Shown: positions 9,335 to 20,477, counted from the first letter of the stretch. The stretch is DNA of 57,699 nt from Bartonella sp. AU16XJBT (GCF_028618665.1 NZ_JAQITF010000011.1:1-57699), one strand, 5' to 3'. The notes: generated from the letters alone by a model not told the origin. Program-made: numbers and translations.

Positions 9335-9784
9335 TTAGGATCGCTTTTGAATAAAGAAATCTTTAAGTAATTGAGCCGCTTCTTTTTCTTTAAAACCAGA
9401 ATAAATTTCAGGTTTGTGATGACAGGTTGGCTGCTGATAAAAGCGTGGGCCATTTTCTATGGCTCCCCCTTTGGGATCATTCGTTGCATAATACAGACGT
9501 CGTATGCGTGCAAATGAAATGGCAGCAGCACACATAGCACAGGGTTCAAGTGTTACGTAAAGATCGCAATCAGGAAGCCTTTCGCTTTGCAATGCTTCAC
9601 AAGCCATACGGATTGCGCGCATTTCTGCGTGTCCTGTAGGGTCATATGCAGATTTTATAAAGTTACCAGCGCGTGCAATAATAGCTTTTCCGCGTGTAAT
9701 GACAGCGCCTACGGGAACCTCATCTTTTTTTGCAGCCCATTGTGCTTCCAAAAGGGCTATTTCCATGGGTGTCAAAGTCATCAT
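9335..9784 (-). CDS. tadA: tRNA-specific adenosine deaminase
   Basis: 149 residues, usual length for TadA, which converts A34 to inosine in tRNA-Arg(ACG). The zinc site is complete: H52-A-E54 (GHAEMRAI) with the proton-shuttle Glu, and P81-C82-x-x-C85 (LEPCAMCAAAI). The C-terminal FKEKEAAQLLKDFF helix is also typical. Start at ATG 9784; the second ATG three bases on could serve equally. It is divergent from the pseudouridine synthase gene at 10049, a common neighbour in alphaproteobacteria. Confidence 0.95.
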   Translation of the reverse strand: MMTLTPMEIALLEAQWAAKKDEVPVGAVITRGKAIIARAGNFIKSAYDPTGHAEMRAIRMACEALQSERLPDCDLYVTLEPCAMCAAAISFARIRRLYYATNDPKGGAIENGPRFYQQPTCHHKPEIYSGFKEKEAAQLLKDFFIQKRS

Positions 9785-10048
9785 GTTCTTTCTACGAGGG
9801 TATAGAGAATCTAAAGATTTTTCGATAAGGAATACTATGGAATGAGTAATTTATTATTTTTTTATAATGAAAGGGATACCTTTATTTTTTTAGGTGTTTA
9901 AAACAAACTTGCAAGTCAATGGATACGTTATTGCTGTTAAAGGATAGAAAATGATAAATGATTGTGCTACTTCCTCTTTCAGGATAAGCGGTATGGTGCA
10001 TGTGAATAATTTTCTGAACATACTGGCAAAGATTGGTTTGAAACGCAA

Positions 10049-11449
10049 ATGAATGAAAATAATGAGAGTGAACGGATTGCTAAAAGGTTAGCGCGTGCTG
10101 GCGTTGCCTCACGTCGAGAGGCAGAAATGATGATTGTTGCAGGTCGTGTTTCTGTGAATGGTACAGTTGTGACAACGCCTGCTTTTAATGTTAGCCGCTC
10201 TGATGTTATTAAAGTTGATGGCAAACCTTTATCTCCGATAGAACGAACGCGCTTATGGTTGTACCATAAACCAGCAGGGCTTGTCACGACGAACCGTGAT
10301 CCTGAAGGCAGACCTACAGTATTTAGTCATTTACCAAAGGGAATGCCGCGCGTTGTTTCTGTTGGAAGGCTTGACATTAACACGGAAGGGCTTTTGCTCT
10401 TAACCAATGATGGTGGCTTAGCGCGCGTATTAGAACTTCCTGTAACGGGGTGGGTTCGCAAATATCGCGTTCGTGCCCATGGAAGAGTAAAGCAGAGCGC
10501 GCTGGATAACCTTAAAAATGGTATTGCGATTAATGGTATTTTCTATGGTTCGATTGAAGCCTCAATTGAACGTGAACAAGGGGCTAATATATGGCTTTCT
10601 ATCGCTTTGCGAGAAGGAAAAAATCGTGAAATAAAGAATGTTTTAGGGGCATTGGGATTATCGGTTAATCGTTTAATACGTGTATCTTATGGCCCATTTC
10701 ATCTCTCTGATTTAAAAGAAGGAGCCGTACAAGAATTAAAAGGTCGGATGTTACGAGATCAGTTGGGAGAGCGTTTGATTATGCAGGCCAATGCAGATTT
10801 TGATGCTCCTATTCTGAAACCCTTTTCAAATTCTCCAGTTGTTGCGGAAAAGCAAAGCCAGAAGGATGTTTCTGTTGCAAATGATGGTTGGGTTTTCTCA
10901 AGCGAAAGAGTGATACGGCGCAGATCAAATGATGGTTCTGTTGAGCATGATCGCGCACGATTAAGAGCAAAGTCTCATGAGAATATGAATAAGGGGAAAA
11001 GTGAAGAAGGAAAAGCAGAGCGTTTTCTACCACGTTCTCGCCGCGCGAATGTTTGGATGGCTCCTGGTGCCCGTCCGCAGAGTGCACGTAGGAAACCATC
11101 CTATAGTGATGAGAAATCGCATGATCATAAGAGCGATTTGGCTGATAAAAAATCCTTTCATCGGGGCAAGGAAAAACTAAAAGATCATCACTTGCAGAAA
11201 GAGAAGAGGGGAAGTTTTGTTCAAAAACGTGGCAAAACATCTTATGATGAGACGCATAGCTTTGGTAAGAAAGATCGCTTTTTAAAGGATAAAGAGAAAA
11301 TGATAAAAGGTGGTCCTGATGAGCGTTCTTTTGAGAGAAAGGACAAAGTAAAATCGTTTAGTGGTGCTATGAAAAAATCTAAACTACATCGTGATGGTAC
11401 AAAAACTTCGAAGCGATTTGGAGGGGCCCGTGCGGATCATCGGCGGTAA
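10049..11449 (+). CDS. rluB: 23S rRNA pseudouridine synthase, RluB/RsuA family, with long basic tail
   Basis: 466 residues. An N-terminal S4 RNA-binding domain ([21 protein letters not shown]) is followed by the RsuA/RluB catalytic domain with [18 protein letters not shown], catalytic Asp about residue 109. The fold ends near residue 245. The remaining roughly 220 residues are Lys/Arg/Ser/Asp-rich and low in complexity, as in other alphaproteobacterial homologues where the tail may contact rRNA. The enzyme isomerises uridine in rRNA, for RluB 23S U2605; the site here is inferred. The gene end overlaps the start of rsmD by 20 nt, so the two are probably co-transcribed. Confidence 0.9.
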   Translation: MNENNESERIAKRLARAGVASRREAEMMIVAGRVSVNGTVVTTPAFNVSRSDVIKVDGKPLSPIERTRLWLYHKPAGLVTTNRDPEGRPTVFSHLPKGMPRVVSVGRLDINTEGLLLLTNDGGLARVLELPVTGWVRKYRVRAHGRVKQSALDNLKNGIAINGIFYGSIEASIEREQGANIWLSIALREGKNREIKNVLGALGLSVNRLIRVSYGPFHLSDLKEGAVQELKGRMLRDQLGERLIMQANADFDAPILKPFSNSPVVAEKQSQKDVSVANDGWVFSSERVIRRRSNDGSVEHDRARLRAKSHENMNKGKSEEGKAERFLPRSRRANVWMAPGARPQSARRKPSYSDEKSHDHKSDLADKKSFHRGKEKLKDHHLQKEKRGSFVQKRGKTSYDETHSFGKKDRFLKDKEKMIKGGPDERSFERKDKVKSFSGAMKKSKLHRDGTKTSKRFGGARADHRR

Positions 11450-11996
11450 ATTTGCTGGGCGTGTTTTATTTTCACCTATTGATCAGTCGATTCGCCCAAC
11501 GAGTGATCGTACACGTGAAAGCCTTTTTAATATTCTTTCTAGCCGTGAAGAACAGTTTTGGGCCAATAAACGCATCCTTGATCTGTTTGCTGGTACTGGT
11601 GCTTTAGGCATCGAAGCTCTTTCACGTGGCGCAAAGGCGGCTGTTTTTGTTGAAAACTCGGTTGAGGGGCGTGGATTGCTTCAAAAAAATATCGAAGCCT
11701 TTGAATTACAGTCTATTGGGCGAATTTTGCGTCGTGATGCAACCAAACTTGGCAATATTGGAACAATGCTTCCATTTGATGTTATCTGTGCTGATCCTCC
11801 CTATAGCCGTTGTTTAGGTGAACGTGCTTTTGTAGAAGCTTTGCGAGGGGGGTGGGCAAAAGCGGATACACTCTTCGTGTTGGAAGAAAAGAAAGATACA
11901 ATCATTCATTTACCTGACGTGTTTTATCTCGATGATGAGCGTTTTTATGGTGAGACAGCAATACGTCTTTATAAATTACGATCGTTGACATTTTGA
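11430..11996 (+). CDS. rsmD: 16S rRNA (guanine966-N2)-methyltransferase
   Basis: 188 residues from GTG 11430, which gives the standard N-terminus (V/M)[10 protein letters not shown] and has GGAGGGG 3 nt upstream; an ATG at 11391 would add 13 atypical residues inside the preceding gene. The SAM-binding motif is [18 protein letters not shown], and the catalytic DPPY tetrad is at about residues 122-125. RsmD methylates G966 of 16S rRNA during 30S assembly. Translational coupling to rluB makes a small rRNA-modification operon. Confidence 0.95.
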   Translation: MRIIGGKFAGRVLFSPIDQSIRPTSDRTRESLFNILSSREEQFWANKRILDLFAGTGALGIEALSRGAKAAVFVENSVEGRGLLQKNIEAFELQSIGRILRRDATKLGNIGTMLPFDVICADPPYSRCLGERAFVEALRGGWAKADTLFVLEEKKDTIIHLPDVFYLDDERFYGETAIRLYKLRSLTF

Positions 11997-12779
11997 GAGA
12001 GTTTTTTTATCCGGTTGGACGAAAAAAACGCTTCTTTACCGTTTCTTTTGTTTTATATTGGTTTCTTTAAAGATTAAGCAGAAAATCAATAAAAGATTCT
12101 AAAGTTAAAGAAATTGATGTGTTTTAATTTCATTACGCTTTTTTGTCTCAATCTCTTTATTTTTTGAAGCTTTTTATAGCTCCAAAAGCGAACCTTTTAC
12201 GATATATGCTCTTCATAATAGAGAGATGTCCTCTAATCTTCTGTTCACCCCAAAATTACTTTGAGAAATAGTATTGTACGCTAAGTTAGCAGCATGTGTT
12301 GCTGCTAACTTTGTAAGTTATGTGCTGATTTATTGATCCCAGCGGTATTAAAAGCGAAACACATTGCCAAAGCTTTCGTATATTATAAACTTTAATACCG
12401 ATGAATGTTTCTTCTATATTTCACGACAACAGTTATGATACCTTTTTGTCTCATTTCTTTCGGTGGAACATTAATCATCAACATTTTATCAACAGTTGAA
12501 CGCTTTAAGCTATGTAGTCTACATTTATATCTTAAATGGTGCGTAAATTATTGTATGAACTTAAAAAAACAGATATTTTTATTTAAGGTAGACAATAATA
12601 TTCATTTATACGCAACATTTGTGTGTTTATTTTATTAATATCGCTTGTTGATTTAATCACTATCTATTAAGGACACTTAAGAATATTAAATAGCTTATCG
12701 TTTTTCAGTTTTAAGAGTCATTGGTATATTACTCTTTGTTACTAAAGATAAGTGATTTTGTAAAAAAGGGGAGATTATC
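11997..12779. other. Non-coding gap after rsmD
   Basis: No gene is supported here. A 77-codon frame at 12405-12638 lacks a ribosome-binding site and has atypical composition. The one notable element is a perfect 12-bp hairpin at 12283-12311, listed separately. Confidence 0.5.
12283..12311. repeat. Perfect 12-bp inverted repeat
   Basis: AAGTTAGCAGCA and TGCTGCTAACTT flank a 5-nt loop (TGTGT). No T-run follows on either strand, so it is not an ordinary terminator. It could be a protein-binding palindrome, a structural element of a transcript, or a mobile palindromic repeat. Confidence 0.6.
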
Positions 12780-13226
12780 ATGTTTAAATGGACACATAGT
12801 GAAGAAATTAGCACAGAAGCAAGTGCAGAGCAGATTTGGTCTATGTGGGAAGACGTAGCAACATGGCCTTGCTGGGATCATGAACTTGAATGGGTAGAAC
12901 TTTCTGGTGCTTTCAAAGAAGGCGCTGTAGGACGCATGAAACCTAAAAAAGGACCAACGGTAACTTTTACACTTGATAAAGTTATAAAAAATGCTTGTTT
13001 TTCTGATTATGCTAAACTCCCTCTTACACGCATGAGTTTTAATCATGAATATATTTGTTCAAAAAAATCTGATTCTTCAAATAACAAAATTCGTCATACT
13101 GTAACGATGTCTGGTTTACTTTCTCCTTTCTTTGGAATAATTATTGGATCAAAAATTAAGTTACATCTTCGTGCTGCGATGATTGAAATGAGCAGACGTG
13201 CTCTTACTGAAAATAAAACCATCTGA
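12780..13226 (+). CDS. SRPBCC (START/Bet v1-like) family protein
   Basis: 148 residues with GGGGAGATTATC before ATG 12780. The N-terminal KWTHSEEISTEASAEQIWSMWEDVATWPCWDHELEWVEL is the usual opening of SRPBCC proteins (polyketide cyclase/dehydrase group), including the Ser/Ala-x-x-x-I-W and W-P-x-W-D pattern. The C-terminal long helix RAAMIEMSRRAL also fits. These proteins bind hydrophobic ligands in a helix-grip pocket; the ligand here is unknown. It stands alone, followed by a gap of nearly 1.3 kb. Confidence 0.8.
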   Translation: MFKWTHSEEISTEASAEQIWSMWEDVATWPCWDHELEWVELSGAFKEGAVGRMKPKKGPTVTFTLDKVIKNACFSDYAKLPLTRMSFNHEYICSKKSDSSNNKIRHTVTMSGLLSPFFGIIIGSKIKLHLRAAMIEMSRRALTENKTI

Positions 13227-14517
13227 TGTGTCTTCATAAAGAAGTTGATCTTTTAAAAAAGCTGCAGAAATTATAGCCTTGTTAGAATGAAATCAGTTAT
13301 GAATATATCACAAATCAATGAGCTTTTGAGTTAGCTGTTGAAATCGTGTCAAATCAGCTTACGGGATTAATTTTGCTCTAAGGGTTTTATAAAAGTCATT
13401 GGATTTTATTTTATCACACAAAAGCTTAAAAGATGATTTTTTCACTGAAAATAAGAAAATTGCAGAAGCTTATCGCTGCTCTTGTGAAGTTGTAGACCAA
13501 TATGGTCATGATATTTGTTAGTTTCTAATGTTGCGATAGCTTTTATATTTAAGAGCATTCATAAGAGACATTTTATTTCTTCTTAAATAGTTGTAATTGA
13601 CTCAACATGGATAGGTTTCTAATGGAGAGAATTTTATGATATTAGGCATCTTTGATGCAAATGGCAAAACAATAAATGATGATTATAAATCAAAGTGTTG
13701 ATTGAAAAATTACAAGGGTAATTTTTTTGATCACTTTTCTAGAGAATATAGCTCTAAAAAACTCTAGAAGATAAAATAAGCATACACTTCATTCCCATAA
13801 AAATGAATCTTGTATCTATATATTTGGTTCAAATGTTTAAAAAATTGAATTTTTAAGATGTATAGAGATGTTCGGCTTCTACAAGTGTTTTTGTATCTGT
13901 TAAAACAATTATTGAGTGATAAGGTTTCCAGAACTAATTAAGTGAATGTGTTTATTACAAACTGAATTGAGAAATAGATAGAATGAAAGGAAATATTTTT
14001 TACGCTATTGATGTTTTGTTTCATTGACAAGATTACTGTTCTCTTATGAGAGAGCTTATAGAAGTAAAGAAATATCCAAAAAGATAAGTCGTTTTCTTGA
14101 TTCTTTCTTGAGAATTAAAGAATGCTATAGGAATGAGGGAAGTTATTTGACACTCTAGAGGACAACAGGCGTGTGGTTTAGATGGTTTTATGCTTTTTGA
14201 ATTTTTGATGATTTTAACTTAAATCCAAATGTTATTGCTAAGTCTTCTATTGATTTACGAGGTTTTTTGTTGATCTGATTGTGAGTTGCAGATTTGGCTT
14301 TTAAAATGAAGGGTCCATGAGAAATCTTGAAACTAAAGAGATTTTACGACATATTACGTCTTTTCATAAAAGGGAAATGATTTAATGCATTAAAAGAAAA
14401 AGAATGCATGAGACATGCGTAATTTTATGAATGAACAAACAAGAATTATATTCTAATTTGTATGAATTTATCAGAGTGCGTATCAATGTAAATAATAAAA
14501 TATTTTAGGGAGTTATA
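13227..14517. other. Long gap with decayed sequence
   Basis: No intact gene. Part of 13240-13521 reads like a broken coding sequence: a run such as ENKKIAEAYRCSCEVVDQYGHDIC appears in one frame, but stops interrupt it elsewhere. A copy of the dispersed repeat lies at 13525-13705. The part around 14280-14400 may hold a weaker fragment of the same repeat. Identity of the lost gene is unknown. Confidence 0.35.
13525..13705 (+). repeat. Dispersed non-coding repeat, copy B
   Basis: Shares the middle block (gcgatagcttttatatttaa, attcataagagacattttat, cttaaatagttgtaat) and the 3' block (atggagagaattttatgata, gcaaaacaataaatgatgat) with copies A and C-F. The 5' block is not evident. Confidence 0.55.
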
Positions 14518-15849
14518 ATGACTGACAAAAATCAGATTGAGAAAGCTGTTTCATTAGTTGAAGCGGCAAGGCGTTCTGGGGCGGATGCTGCTGATGCTGT
14601 TATTGTTTATGCACATTCCACCAGTGTATCTGTTCGTTTTGGGAAAGTCGAATCGACAGAAGCAGCCGAAAGCAATGATTTTACTTTAAGGGTTTTTGTT
14701 GGAAAAAAAGTAGCAAGTGTTTCTGCTAATTTAGCGTCTTATCCGCAAGAACTCGCAGAACGTGCTGTTGCAATGGCTAAAGCTTCTCCCGATAGTTTAT
14801 TTGAAGGTTTGGCAGATAAAGAGTGTTTGGTTAAACATCCTAAAGATCTTGATCTTTTTGATGATTTTGTCCCAAGCAGTCATTTTTTAACAGAAGATGC
14901 TTTAAAAACAGAAGCGGCAGCTCTTGATGTTAAAGGCGTAAGCAATTCTGGTGGCGCTGCAACAGCTTATGGCCGTAGTGGGTTTATTCTTGTGACCAGC
15001 GATGGTTTTTGTGGAGCCTATCGCTCCAGTTGTTTTTCACGTTCTTGCAGTGCTCTTGCGGGGGAAGGGACACAGATGGAGCGGGATTATGATTATACAA
15101 CAGCCTTACATTTTTCTGATTTAGAGGACGCAGAAACTGTGGGAAAGAATGCAGGGCTTGGTGCTGTTCGACGTTTGGGGGCAGTTCGTGCAGCAACAGG
15201 AGGTGTTGATGTTATTTTTAATCCGCGTACTGCTCGGGGAATTGCAGGGCATATCGCATCTATGGTCAATGGAGCTTCTGTGGCCCGTAAAACGAGTCTT
15301 TTACAGGACTTCTTAGGTAAGGCAGTGATGAAGCCTGATGTTAATGTAACCGATCAACCTTTGCGATTACGTGGCAATGCTTCTCATCCTTTTGATGGAG
15401 AAGGAATAGAGGGGCAAACACTTAATATTATTGAAAATGGTATTTTAAAAAATTGGCTTCTTTCATCATCTACAGCACGTGAATTGGGGCTTAAAACAAA
15501 TGGGCGCGGTGTGCGTTCGGGATCATTGGTGCAGCCGACAAGTACAAATTTTGCTATTGAACCGGGTTTAGTATCCCCTTGCGATATGATAAAAGATTTA
15601 CGAAGTGGATTTTATGTGACAGAATTATTCGGCCATGGTATTGATTTTATTACCGGTCAGTATAGTCGGGGTGCTTCTGGTTTTTGGATTGAAAATGGTG
15701 AAATTGCTTATCCGGTGAGTGAAGTAACGCTAGGTTCTGATTTGCTTCATATGTTAGCGCATTTAACACCGGCCAATGATATTGATCGGCGTTATGGTAC
15801 AGCGGCTCCAACATTGTTAATTGAAGGGATGACACTTGCAGGAAAATAA
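14518..15849 (+). CDS. pmbA: TldD/PmbA-family metalloprotease subunit (PmbA/TldE)
   Basis: 443 residues, typical for PmbA. It contains the family hallmarks in order: an N-terminal substrate-cleft region (ADAADAVIVYAHSTSVSVRFGKVES), the glycine-rich core GGVDVIFNPRTARGIAGHI, and the C-terminal FYVTELFGHGIDFITGQYSRGASGFWIENGEIAYPV. The HExxxH metal motif belongs to TldD and is absent here, as expected. With TldD it forms a protease that unfolds and cleaves small peptides; the TldD gene is not in the window. AGGGAGTTATA precedes ATG 14518. The end overlaps the next gene by 14 nt. Confidence 0.93.
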   Translation: MTDKNQIEKAVSLVEAARRSGADAADAVIVYAHSTSVSVRFGKVESTEAAESNDFTLRVFVGKKVASVSANLASYPQELAERAVAMAKASPDSLFEGLADKECLVKHPKDLDLFDDFVPSSHFLTEDALKTEAAALDVKGVSNSGGAATAYGRSGFILVTSDGFCGAYRSSCFSRSCSALAGEGTQMERDYDYTTALHFSDLEDAETVGKNAGLGAVRRLGAVRAATGGVDVIFNPRTARGIAGHIASMVNGASVARKTSLLQDFLGKAVMKPDVNVTDQPLRLRGNASHPFDGEGIEGQTLNIIENGILKNWLLSSSTARELGLKTNGRGVRSGSLVQPTSTNFAIEPGLVSPCDMIKDLRSGFYVTELFGHGIDFITGQYSRGASGFWIENGEIAYPVSEVTLGSDLLHMLAHLTPANDIDRRYGTAAPTLLIEGMTLAGK

Positions 15850-16639
15850 CACGCATCATTCTTCTGATTTAAATCTTTTGCGTGACGTTTGTCGAGAGGC
15901 AGGGGATTTAGCAATGCGGTATTTTGGATGCTCGTTGGATGTTTGGATTAAAGAAGGTGATTCACCGGTCAGTGAGGCAGATTTTGCTGTTGATCATTTT
16001 TTGAAAGAGAAGCTTCTTGGAGCACGTCCAAATTATGGATGGATTTCAGAAGAAACAAAAGATAATCGAGAACAACAAGGTTATGAACGCTACTTTGTGG
16101 TTGATCCTATTGATGGAACACGAGGTTTTCTTTCTGGCAGTCCTTATTGGTGTATTTCGGTTGCCATTATTGAGAATGGGCGTCCTATTGTGGGCGTTCT
16201 ACAATGTCCAGCTCAAGGAGATGTTTATGCCGCTGTCACGGGGGGAGGGGCAACATTAAATGGGATAAAACTTCCTCGTTTAGCCTTTCAGGTTCATCGA
16301 AAGTATAAAATTTCGCTTGATAAATCCCTCGCACAAAAATTACCAGATGATTTTCGCAATAAAGTCAGTTTTTACCATTATCTTCCCTCTCTTGCTTATC
16401 GTATTGTCCTTGTTGCTCAAGATGAGATCGATATCGTATTAGTTCGTCCCAATTGTCATGAATGGGATATTGCTGCGGCTGATCTTATCTTGCAGGAATG
16501 TGGAGGGTGTTTTTTATCGCTTGATGCCCCTTTACTATCTTACGGAATTGAACCTTATCAATATGGCCTTTTAATTGCAGGTAAAAATAATTGCTGTGAG
16601 GATATGATAGATGTTGTTCGTCAAGCAAAGTTAGTTTAA
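15836..16639 (+). CDS. Inositol monophosphatase-family enzyme, probable 3'(2'),5'-bisphosphate nucleotidase (CysQ-like)
   Basis: 267 residues from TTG 15836, overlapping pmbA by 14 nt; no ATG upstream in this frame is available, and the N-terminus LNLLRDVCREAGDLAMRYFG then matches the family. Metal-binding motifs are complete: EE in WISEET, DPIDGTRGF (about residues 92-100) and EWDIAAADLIL. The sequence resembles alphaproteobacterial CysQ homologues that hydrolyse PAP; inositol-phosphate activity is also possible. It is probably co-transcribed with pmbA, and the DUF4170 gene follows after 46 bp. Confidence 0.85.
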   Translation: MQENNTHHSSDLNLLRDVCREAGDLAMRYFGCSLDVWIKEGDSPVSEADFAVDHFLKEKLLGARPNYGWISEETKDNREQQGYERYFVVDPIDGTRGFLSGSPYWCISVAIIENGRPIVGVLQCPAQGDVYAAVTGGGATLNGIKLPRLAFQVHRKYKISLDKSLAQKLPDDFRNKVSFYHYLPSLAYRIVLVAQDEIDIVLVRPNCHEWDIAAADLILQECGGCFLSLDAPLLSYGIEPYQYGLLIAGKNNCCEDMIDVVRQAKLV

Positions 16640-16685
16640 TCACATAAAAGCGCGCTAGAATTATCTGAATGATATGGAGGCACAT

Positions 16686-16931
16686 ATGACTAAAGCCAAC
16701 GAGAAAAAACAATATTTGTATCTTGTATTTGGTGGTGAATTAAAAAATCTTAAGAGTAATCAGTTTAAGAATCCTGATGATTTAGATGTAGTTGGTATTT
16801 TCTCAAATTATCAATCCGCTCAAGAAGCATGGCAGGCAAAAGCGCAAAGCAGTGTAGATAATGCATTACAACGTTATTACATCGTAGATTTGCATCAGTT
16901 TCTTGATTCTGAAACAGGCGATGCAGAGTAA
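16686..16931 (+). CDS. DUF4170 family protein
   Basis: 81 residues from ATG 16686. The GGAGG at 16676-16680 sits 5 nt upstream, and it overlaps the alternative ATG at 16674, which rules that one out. The sequence YLVFGGELKNL...DDLDVVGIFSNYQSAQEAWQAKAQSSVDNALQRYYIVDLHQFLD is the compact DUF4170 pattern found in alphaproteobacteria between the CysQ-like gene and waaA, exactly this context. Function unknown; soluble and cytoplasmic by sequence. Confidence 0.88.
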   Translation: MTKANEKKQYLYLVFGGELKNLKSNQFKNPDDLDVVGIFSNYQSAQEAWQAKAQSSVDNALQRYYIVDLHQFLDSETGDAE

Positions 16932-18113
16932 AGCTTGAATATTTGGTTATTATATCCGCTACCTCACGCTTGTTTATTGTGCTCTCTCATAAGCGTGTCC
17001 TTTAAGAAAAACAGAACGCTGTAAAACAAAATGCTATTATTGTTGTAAATTCTATATCCTTTCTTAAGAAAATATTTCTCAAGACGTCAAATCATTCATT
17101 TCAGAATGGTGTTCGTCGCAAGGTATAAAATCCGCCATTGTATCACCATCTTTACGCTTAGAATATTAATAATTACATTATTGTATACTTTGCAAACTCA
17201 AAATATTAGGATAAACTTTAGCACTTGAGATAGGGCATAAAAGGCATAGTTACCCCTTTTTTCAGTATTTTTTTACTCTACCCCCCCTCCAGCTGTCGTG
17301 TAGTGCGTAAGCAAAAAGTTTTGATTACTTTAACATAAGTTGGCTTTAAATGGAAGAACTTTACGATATTCAGGGGCAAGTTATGCAATGATAAATCATT
17401 ATACATCAATATATTGCTTTGTTATGCGAATGTAGTGTGATTAAGTTTCTGGATTTGATGTCAGAGTACGTAAAAGAGTTCAAAAAAGAGGCAGTACATT
17501 TTAAAGCGCCTTTGGTAAAATAACTAGCATTGACTGATGGCAAGGTGGTTTTGCACAAGTTTTTATTGTGCAAGCAATGAGGTATATCCTTTTATTTATA
17601 AGATAAATTTATATGACCATTGCAAAGACACAAAGGTGATTATCATTCATTGATTATTGCTTTTTTGCAATAAGTAGTATCGTATGAGAATTTTCTTTGT
17701 TCTCAAATTGAGGAAGTTGTTGCTCTATTTTTCTTGGTTTTTCAAAGATAAATATATAATTTACAAAACAGGGTAAGCGTGATTGGAATAGAACAATATA
17801 CAGCATATCATGTTTATAAAAAAATCTGAGTATTATTAACGTTTGAAATGCCTTTAAATCTGAGAAAAATATGGCTATGAATGTGGATATTTCATATGGA
17901 ATAGTAGAGAAAGCTGGAACAGAGGCATTGTATAGTCAATGATCTGTCTATTCTATTGTATTTTGTGTATATGCTATTCTTATAGGGAAAAATGTTTTTT
18001 ATCCAAGATACGGATGGTATGAAAAAAATATGGATGCAACCAATAGTGTTGATGAATTTTTAAACAAAATAAGCCTATAGATATCTCAAAACAGCTGGAT
18101 GAGGTGATTTTAA
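16932..18113. other. Long gap before waaA
   Basis: About 1.2 kb without a supported gene, although it interrupts a normally compact waaA neighbourhood. It contains a dispersed repeat (copy F). A 23-codon frame starting near 17872 (MAMNVDISYGIVEKAG...) is coding-like but isolated and may be a gene scrap. Confidence 0.45.
17060..17430 (+). repeat. Dispersed non-coding repeat, copy F
   Basis: The 5' block (aaatatttctcaagacgtca, later ggtataaaatccgccattg) and the 3' block (taaatggaagaactttacga, ggggcaagttatgcaatgat) match the other copies; the middle block is largely lost. Confidence 0.5.
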
Positions 18114-19436
18114 ATGGCAGAATTAAAGGCACGTACGGCTCTTTTAACCTATCGGATGATTGGCTTTTGCTTATGTCCTGTTATCCCTTTTTATTTGTTT
18201 TTTCGTGCTATCCGTGGAAAAGAAGAGTGGTGTCGCAAAAAAGAGCGTTTAGGTAAAAGCTCTCTTCTACGTCCCCAAGGTTCGTTAGTTTGGTTGCATG
18301 CAGCAAGTGTTGGAGAAACACTTGCGCTTGTTCCACTTATTAATCATATTTTATCATTAAAAATCAATGTGTTATTGACAACAGGGACCGTAACATCTTC
18401 CTCTCTTGTGAAAAAACATTTTGGTAATCGGTTGATTCATCAATATGCTCCTTTGGACTTAGATTTTGCAGTGCGCCGTTTTATTCGTCATTGGAAGCCT
18501 GATCTCGTTTTGATTTGTGAATCGGAAATTTGGCCTCTGCGTATTAAAGAACTTGCCAAAATGCGTATTCCGCAGATTTTGGTTAATGCCCATATGTCTG
18601 AACGTTCTTTTAAAGCTTGGCAAAAACGGCGCATTCTTGCCAAACATATTTTTAAGGATATTGATTTGGCGATTAGTCAGAATGAAAGAGATGCCATTTA
18701 TTACCATACACTTGGCGTAAAATCTGTTACGTTTTCTGGTAATCTCAAGGCTGATGTTTTTTTGGTTGAAGATAAAACATTGCTGGCACGTTATCGTAAT
18801 GCTATCGGCAATCGCCCAGTTTGGGCTGCTATTTCAACGCATGAAGGGGAAGAGGAGATTGCTTTTGAGGTTCATAAGATTGTTAAAAATTATTTACCAG
18901 ATTTATTGACAATTATTGTGCCTCGCCATCCTGAGCGTTTAGAAGATCTTATCAAAAAATGTGACAATCAGAGTTTACGTTTTATTCGGAGAAGCAGAAA
19001 TACTCTTCCAGATATGAATACCGACATTTTATGGGGAGATACGATTGGAGAAATGGGACTTTTTCTTCACTTATCGAAAGTTTCTTTCGTTGGTAAGTCG
19101 TTATGTGGAAAGGGTGGACATAATCCATTGGAATTGGCTTTGCTTGGCTCCGCTATTTTAACGGGGCCTCATGTTTCAAATTTTCAAGAGATATTTGAAC
19201 AATTTTTAACGCGTGATGCAGCATGTATGGTTCAAGATACAAAACAGCTTGCGATTCAGGTGTATAAGCTTTTAACAAATGAAACATTGCGACAAGAAAT
19301 GGTTGATAAGGCTCATGGGGTAGCAACAGGTATGGCCGGTGCACTTGAGCGCACATTAAAGATTTTAGATCCATTTTTACAACCCCTTGTCATACAAACT
19401 GGGTTACGTCAGCGTCAGGGTGGATATGCATATTAA
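18114..19436 (+). CDS. waaA: 3-deoxy-D-manno-octulosonic acid (Kdo) transferase
   Basis: 440 residues, the usual length for the GT30 enzyme WaaA/KdtA, which transfers Kdo from CMP-Kdo to lipid IVA on the inner face of the inner membrane. An N-terminal membrane anchor ([19 protein letters not shown]) precedes [21 protein letters not shown] with the catalytic Glu. The C-terminal nucleotide-binding part holds [29 protein letters not shown] and GGHNPLELA. The gene overlaps lpxK, so lipid A assembly genes are coupled. It begins GATTTTAAATGGC with only a weak Shine-Dalgarno (GATGAGG further up). Confidence 0.95.
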   Translation: MAELKARTALLTYRMIGFCLCPVIPFYLFFRAIRGKEEWCRKKERLGKSSLLRPQGSLVWLHAASVGETLALVPLINHILSLKINVLLTTGTVTSSSLVKKHFGNRLIHQYAPLDLDFAVRRFIRHWKPDLVLICESEIWPLRIKELAKMRIPQILVNAHMSERSFKAWQKRRILAKHIFKDIDLAISQNERDAIYYHTLGVKSVTFSGNLKADVFLVEDKTLLARYRNAIGNRPVWAAISTHEGEEEIAFEVHKIVKNYLPDLLTIIVPRHPERLEDLIKKCDNQSLRFIRRSRNTLPDMNTDILWGDTIGEMGLFLHLSKVSFVGKSLCGKGGHNPLELALLGSAILTGPHVSNFQEIFEQFLTRDAACMVQDTKQLAIQVYKLLTNETLRQEMVDKAHGVATGMAGALERTLKILDPFLQPLVIQTGLRQRQGGYAY

Positions 19437-20466
19437 TGCCCCCCATTTTTGGTGGAAAAATAAAAGCTTTTTGCATTTTTTATTAGCTCCAGTTTCATGG
19501 GGATATGGTTATTTTTCACGTCGTATTATGACAAGACAACCTCCCGTGATTGATCTTCCGGTTTTATGTATTGGAAATTTTACATGTGGTGGTACAGGTA
19601 AAACGCCGGTTGTTATTGCTTTTGCCAAAGTGGCTAAAGAACTTGGTTTCGTCCCTGGTGTTGTATCACGGGGTTATGGTGGAGCAGTTAAAGGAGTGCA
19701 TCTTGTAAATGAGAAATATGACACTGCACGCGATGTTGGAGATGAGGCCCTTCTACTGGCACGGCATGCTTTTGTCGCTGTATCGGCTAATCGTTATGCA
19801 GCGGCACAACGGCTGAAAAAAGAGGGATGTAATCTTATTCTAATGGATGATGGTTTTCAAAGCCGCCGCCTTTATATGGATTATGCATTACTTGTTGTTG
19901 ATGCGATGCGTGGTTTTGGTAATGGAGCTGTTTTTCCATCAGGACCTTTACGTGTACCATTAAAAACGCAATTTTCTTTTATGGATAGCGTTTTATTGAT
20001 TGGTCACTCAGATGCGCGTGATAATGTTGCTGTTCTTGTTGCACGTGCTGGAAAGCCTTTGCATCGTGCTCATCTTAAGGCAAGTGCCTCTGATGAGGTT
20101 GCAGGAAAAGCATTTTTGGCATTTGCAGGTATTGGAAATCCAGATAAATTTTTTCAATCCATTAAAGAATTGTCTGGTCATGTGGTGCAAACTTATACCT
20201 ATCCAGATCACTATTTTTTCACTGATAAAAATTTAACAAGCCTTGTACAAAAGGCTCAAAAACACAATTTATGGCTTGCGACAACTGCTAAAGATTATAT
20301 TCGTATACAGACAATTCATATGCAAAAAGATTTGAAAAATCTTATTGTTTTTGATGTGGATGTCGATTTTGTTCAAAAAGATTTCTGTCGTATGCTCCTT
20401 GAGGAGGTCATAACCCGCTTTAGAAAACGTTCCAGTGAATTTTCTTGCCTGAAAGGCAAAGGTTAA
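19426..20466 (+). CDS. lpxK: Tetraacyldisaccharide 4'-kinase
   Basis: 346 residues from ATG 19426 with AGGGTGG just upstream; alternative non-ATG starts lie inside waaA. LpxK phosphorylates the 4' position of the lipid A precursor at the inner membrane. It has the P-loop [14 protein letters not shown] (about residues 48-61), the second family motif SRGYGG and DDGFQSRRL. The N-terminal hydrophobic stretch [16 protein letters not shown] anchors it. The 11-nt overlap with waaA implies translational coupling. Confidence 0.95.
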   Translation: MHINAPHFWWKNKSFLHFLLAPVSWGYGYFSRRIMTRQPPVIDLPVLCIGNFTCGGTGKTPVVIAFAKVAKELGFVPGVVSRGYGGAVKGVHLVNEKYDTARDVGDEALLLARHAFVAVSANRYAAAQRLKKEGCNLILMDDGFQSRRLYMDYALLVVDAMRGFGNGAVFPSGPLRVPLKTQFSFMDSVLLIGHSDARDNVAVLVARAGKPLHRAHLKASASDEVAGKAFLAFAGIGNPDKFFQSIKELSGHVVQTYTYPDHYFFTDKNLTSLVQKAQKHNLWLATTAKDYIRIQTIHMQKDLKNLIVFDVDVDFVQKDFCRMLLEEVITRFRKRSSEFSCLKGKG

Positions 20467-20477
20467 ATTTATAGCTT

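Noticed and set aside
10809..11240. 143-codon antisense frame in the RluB tail
   Set aside because: Shadow of the basic, repetitive C-terminal tail; His/Phe-rich composition.
12405..12638. 77-codon hydrophobic frame after rsmD
   Set aside because: No ribosome-binding site, Phe/Leu/Cys-rich composition expected from AT-rich DNA, no recognisable motif.
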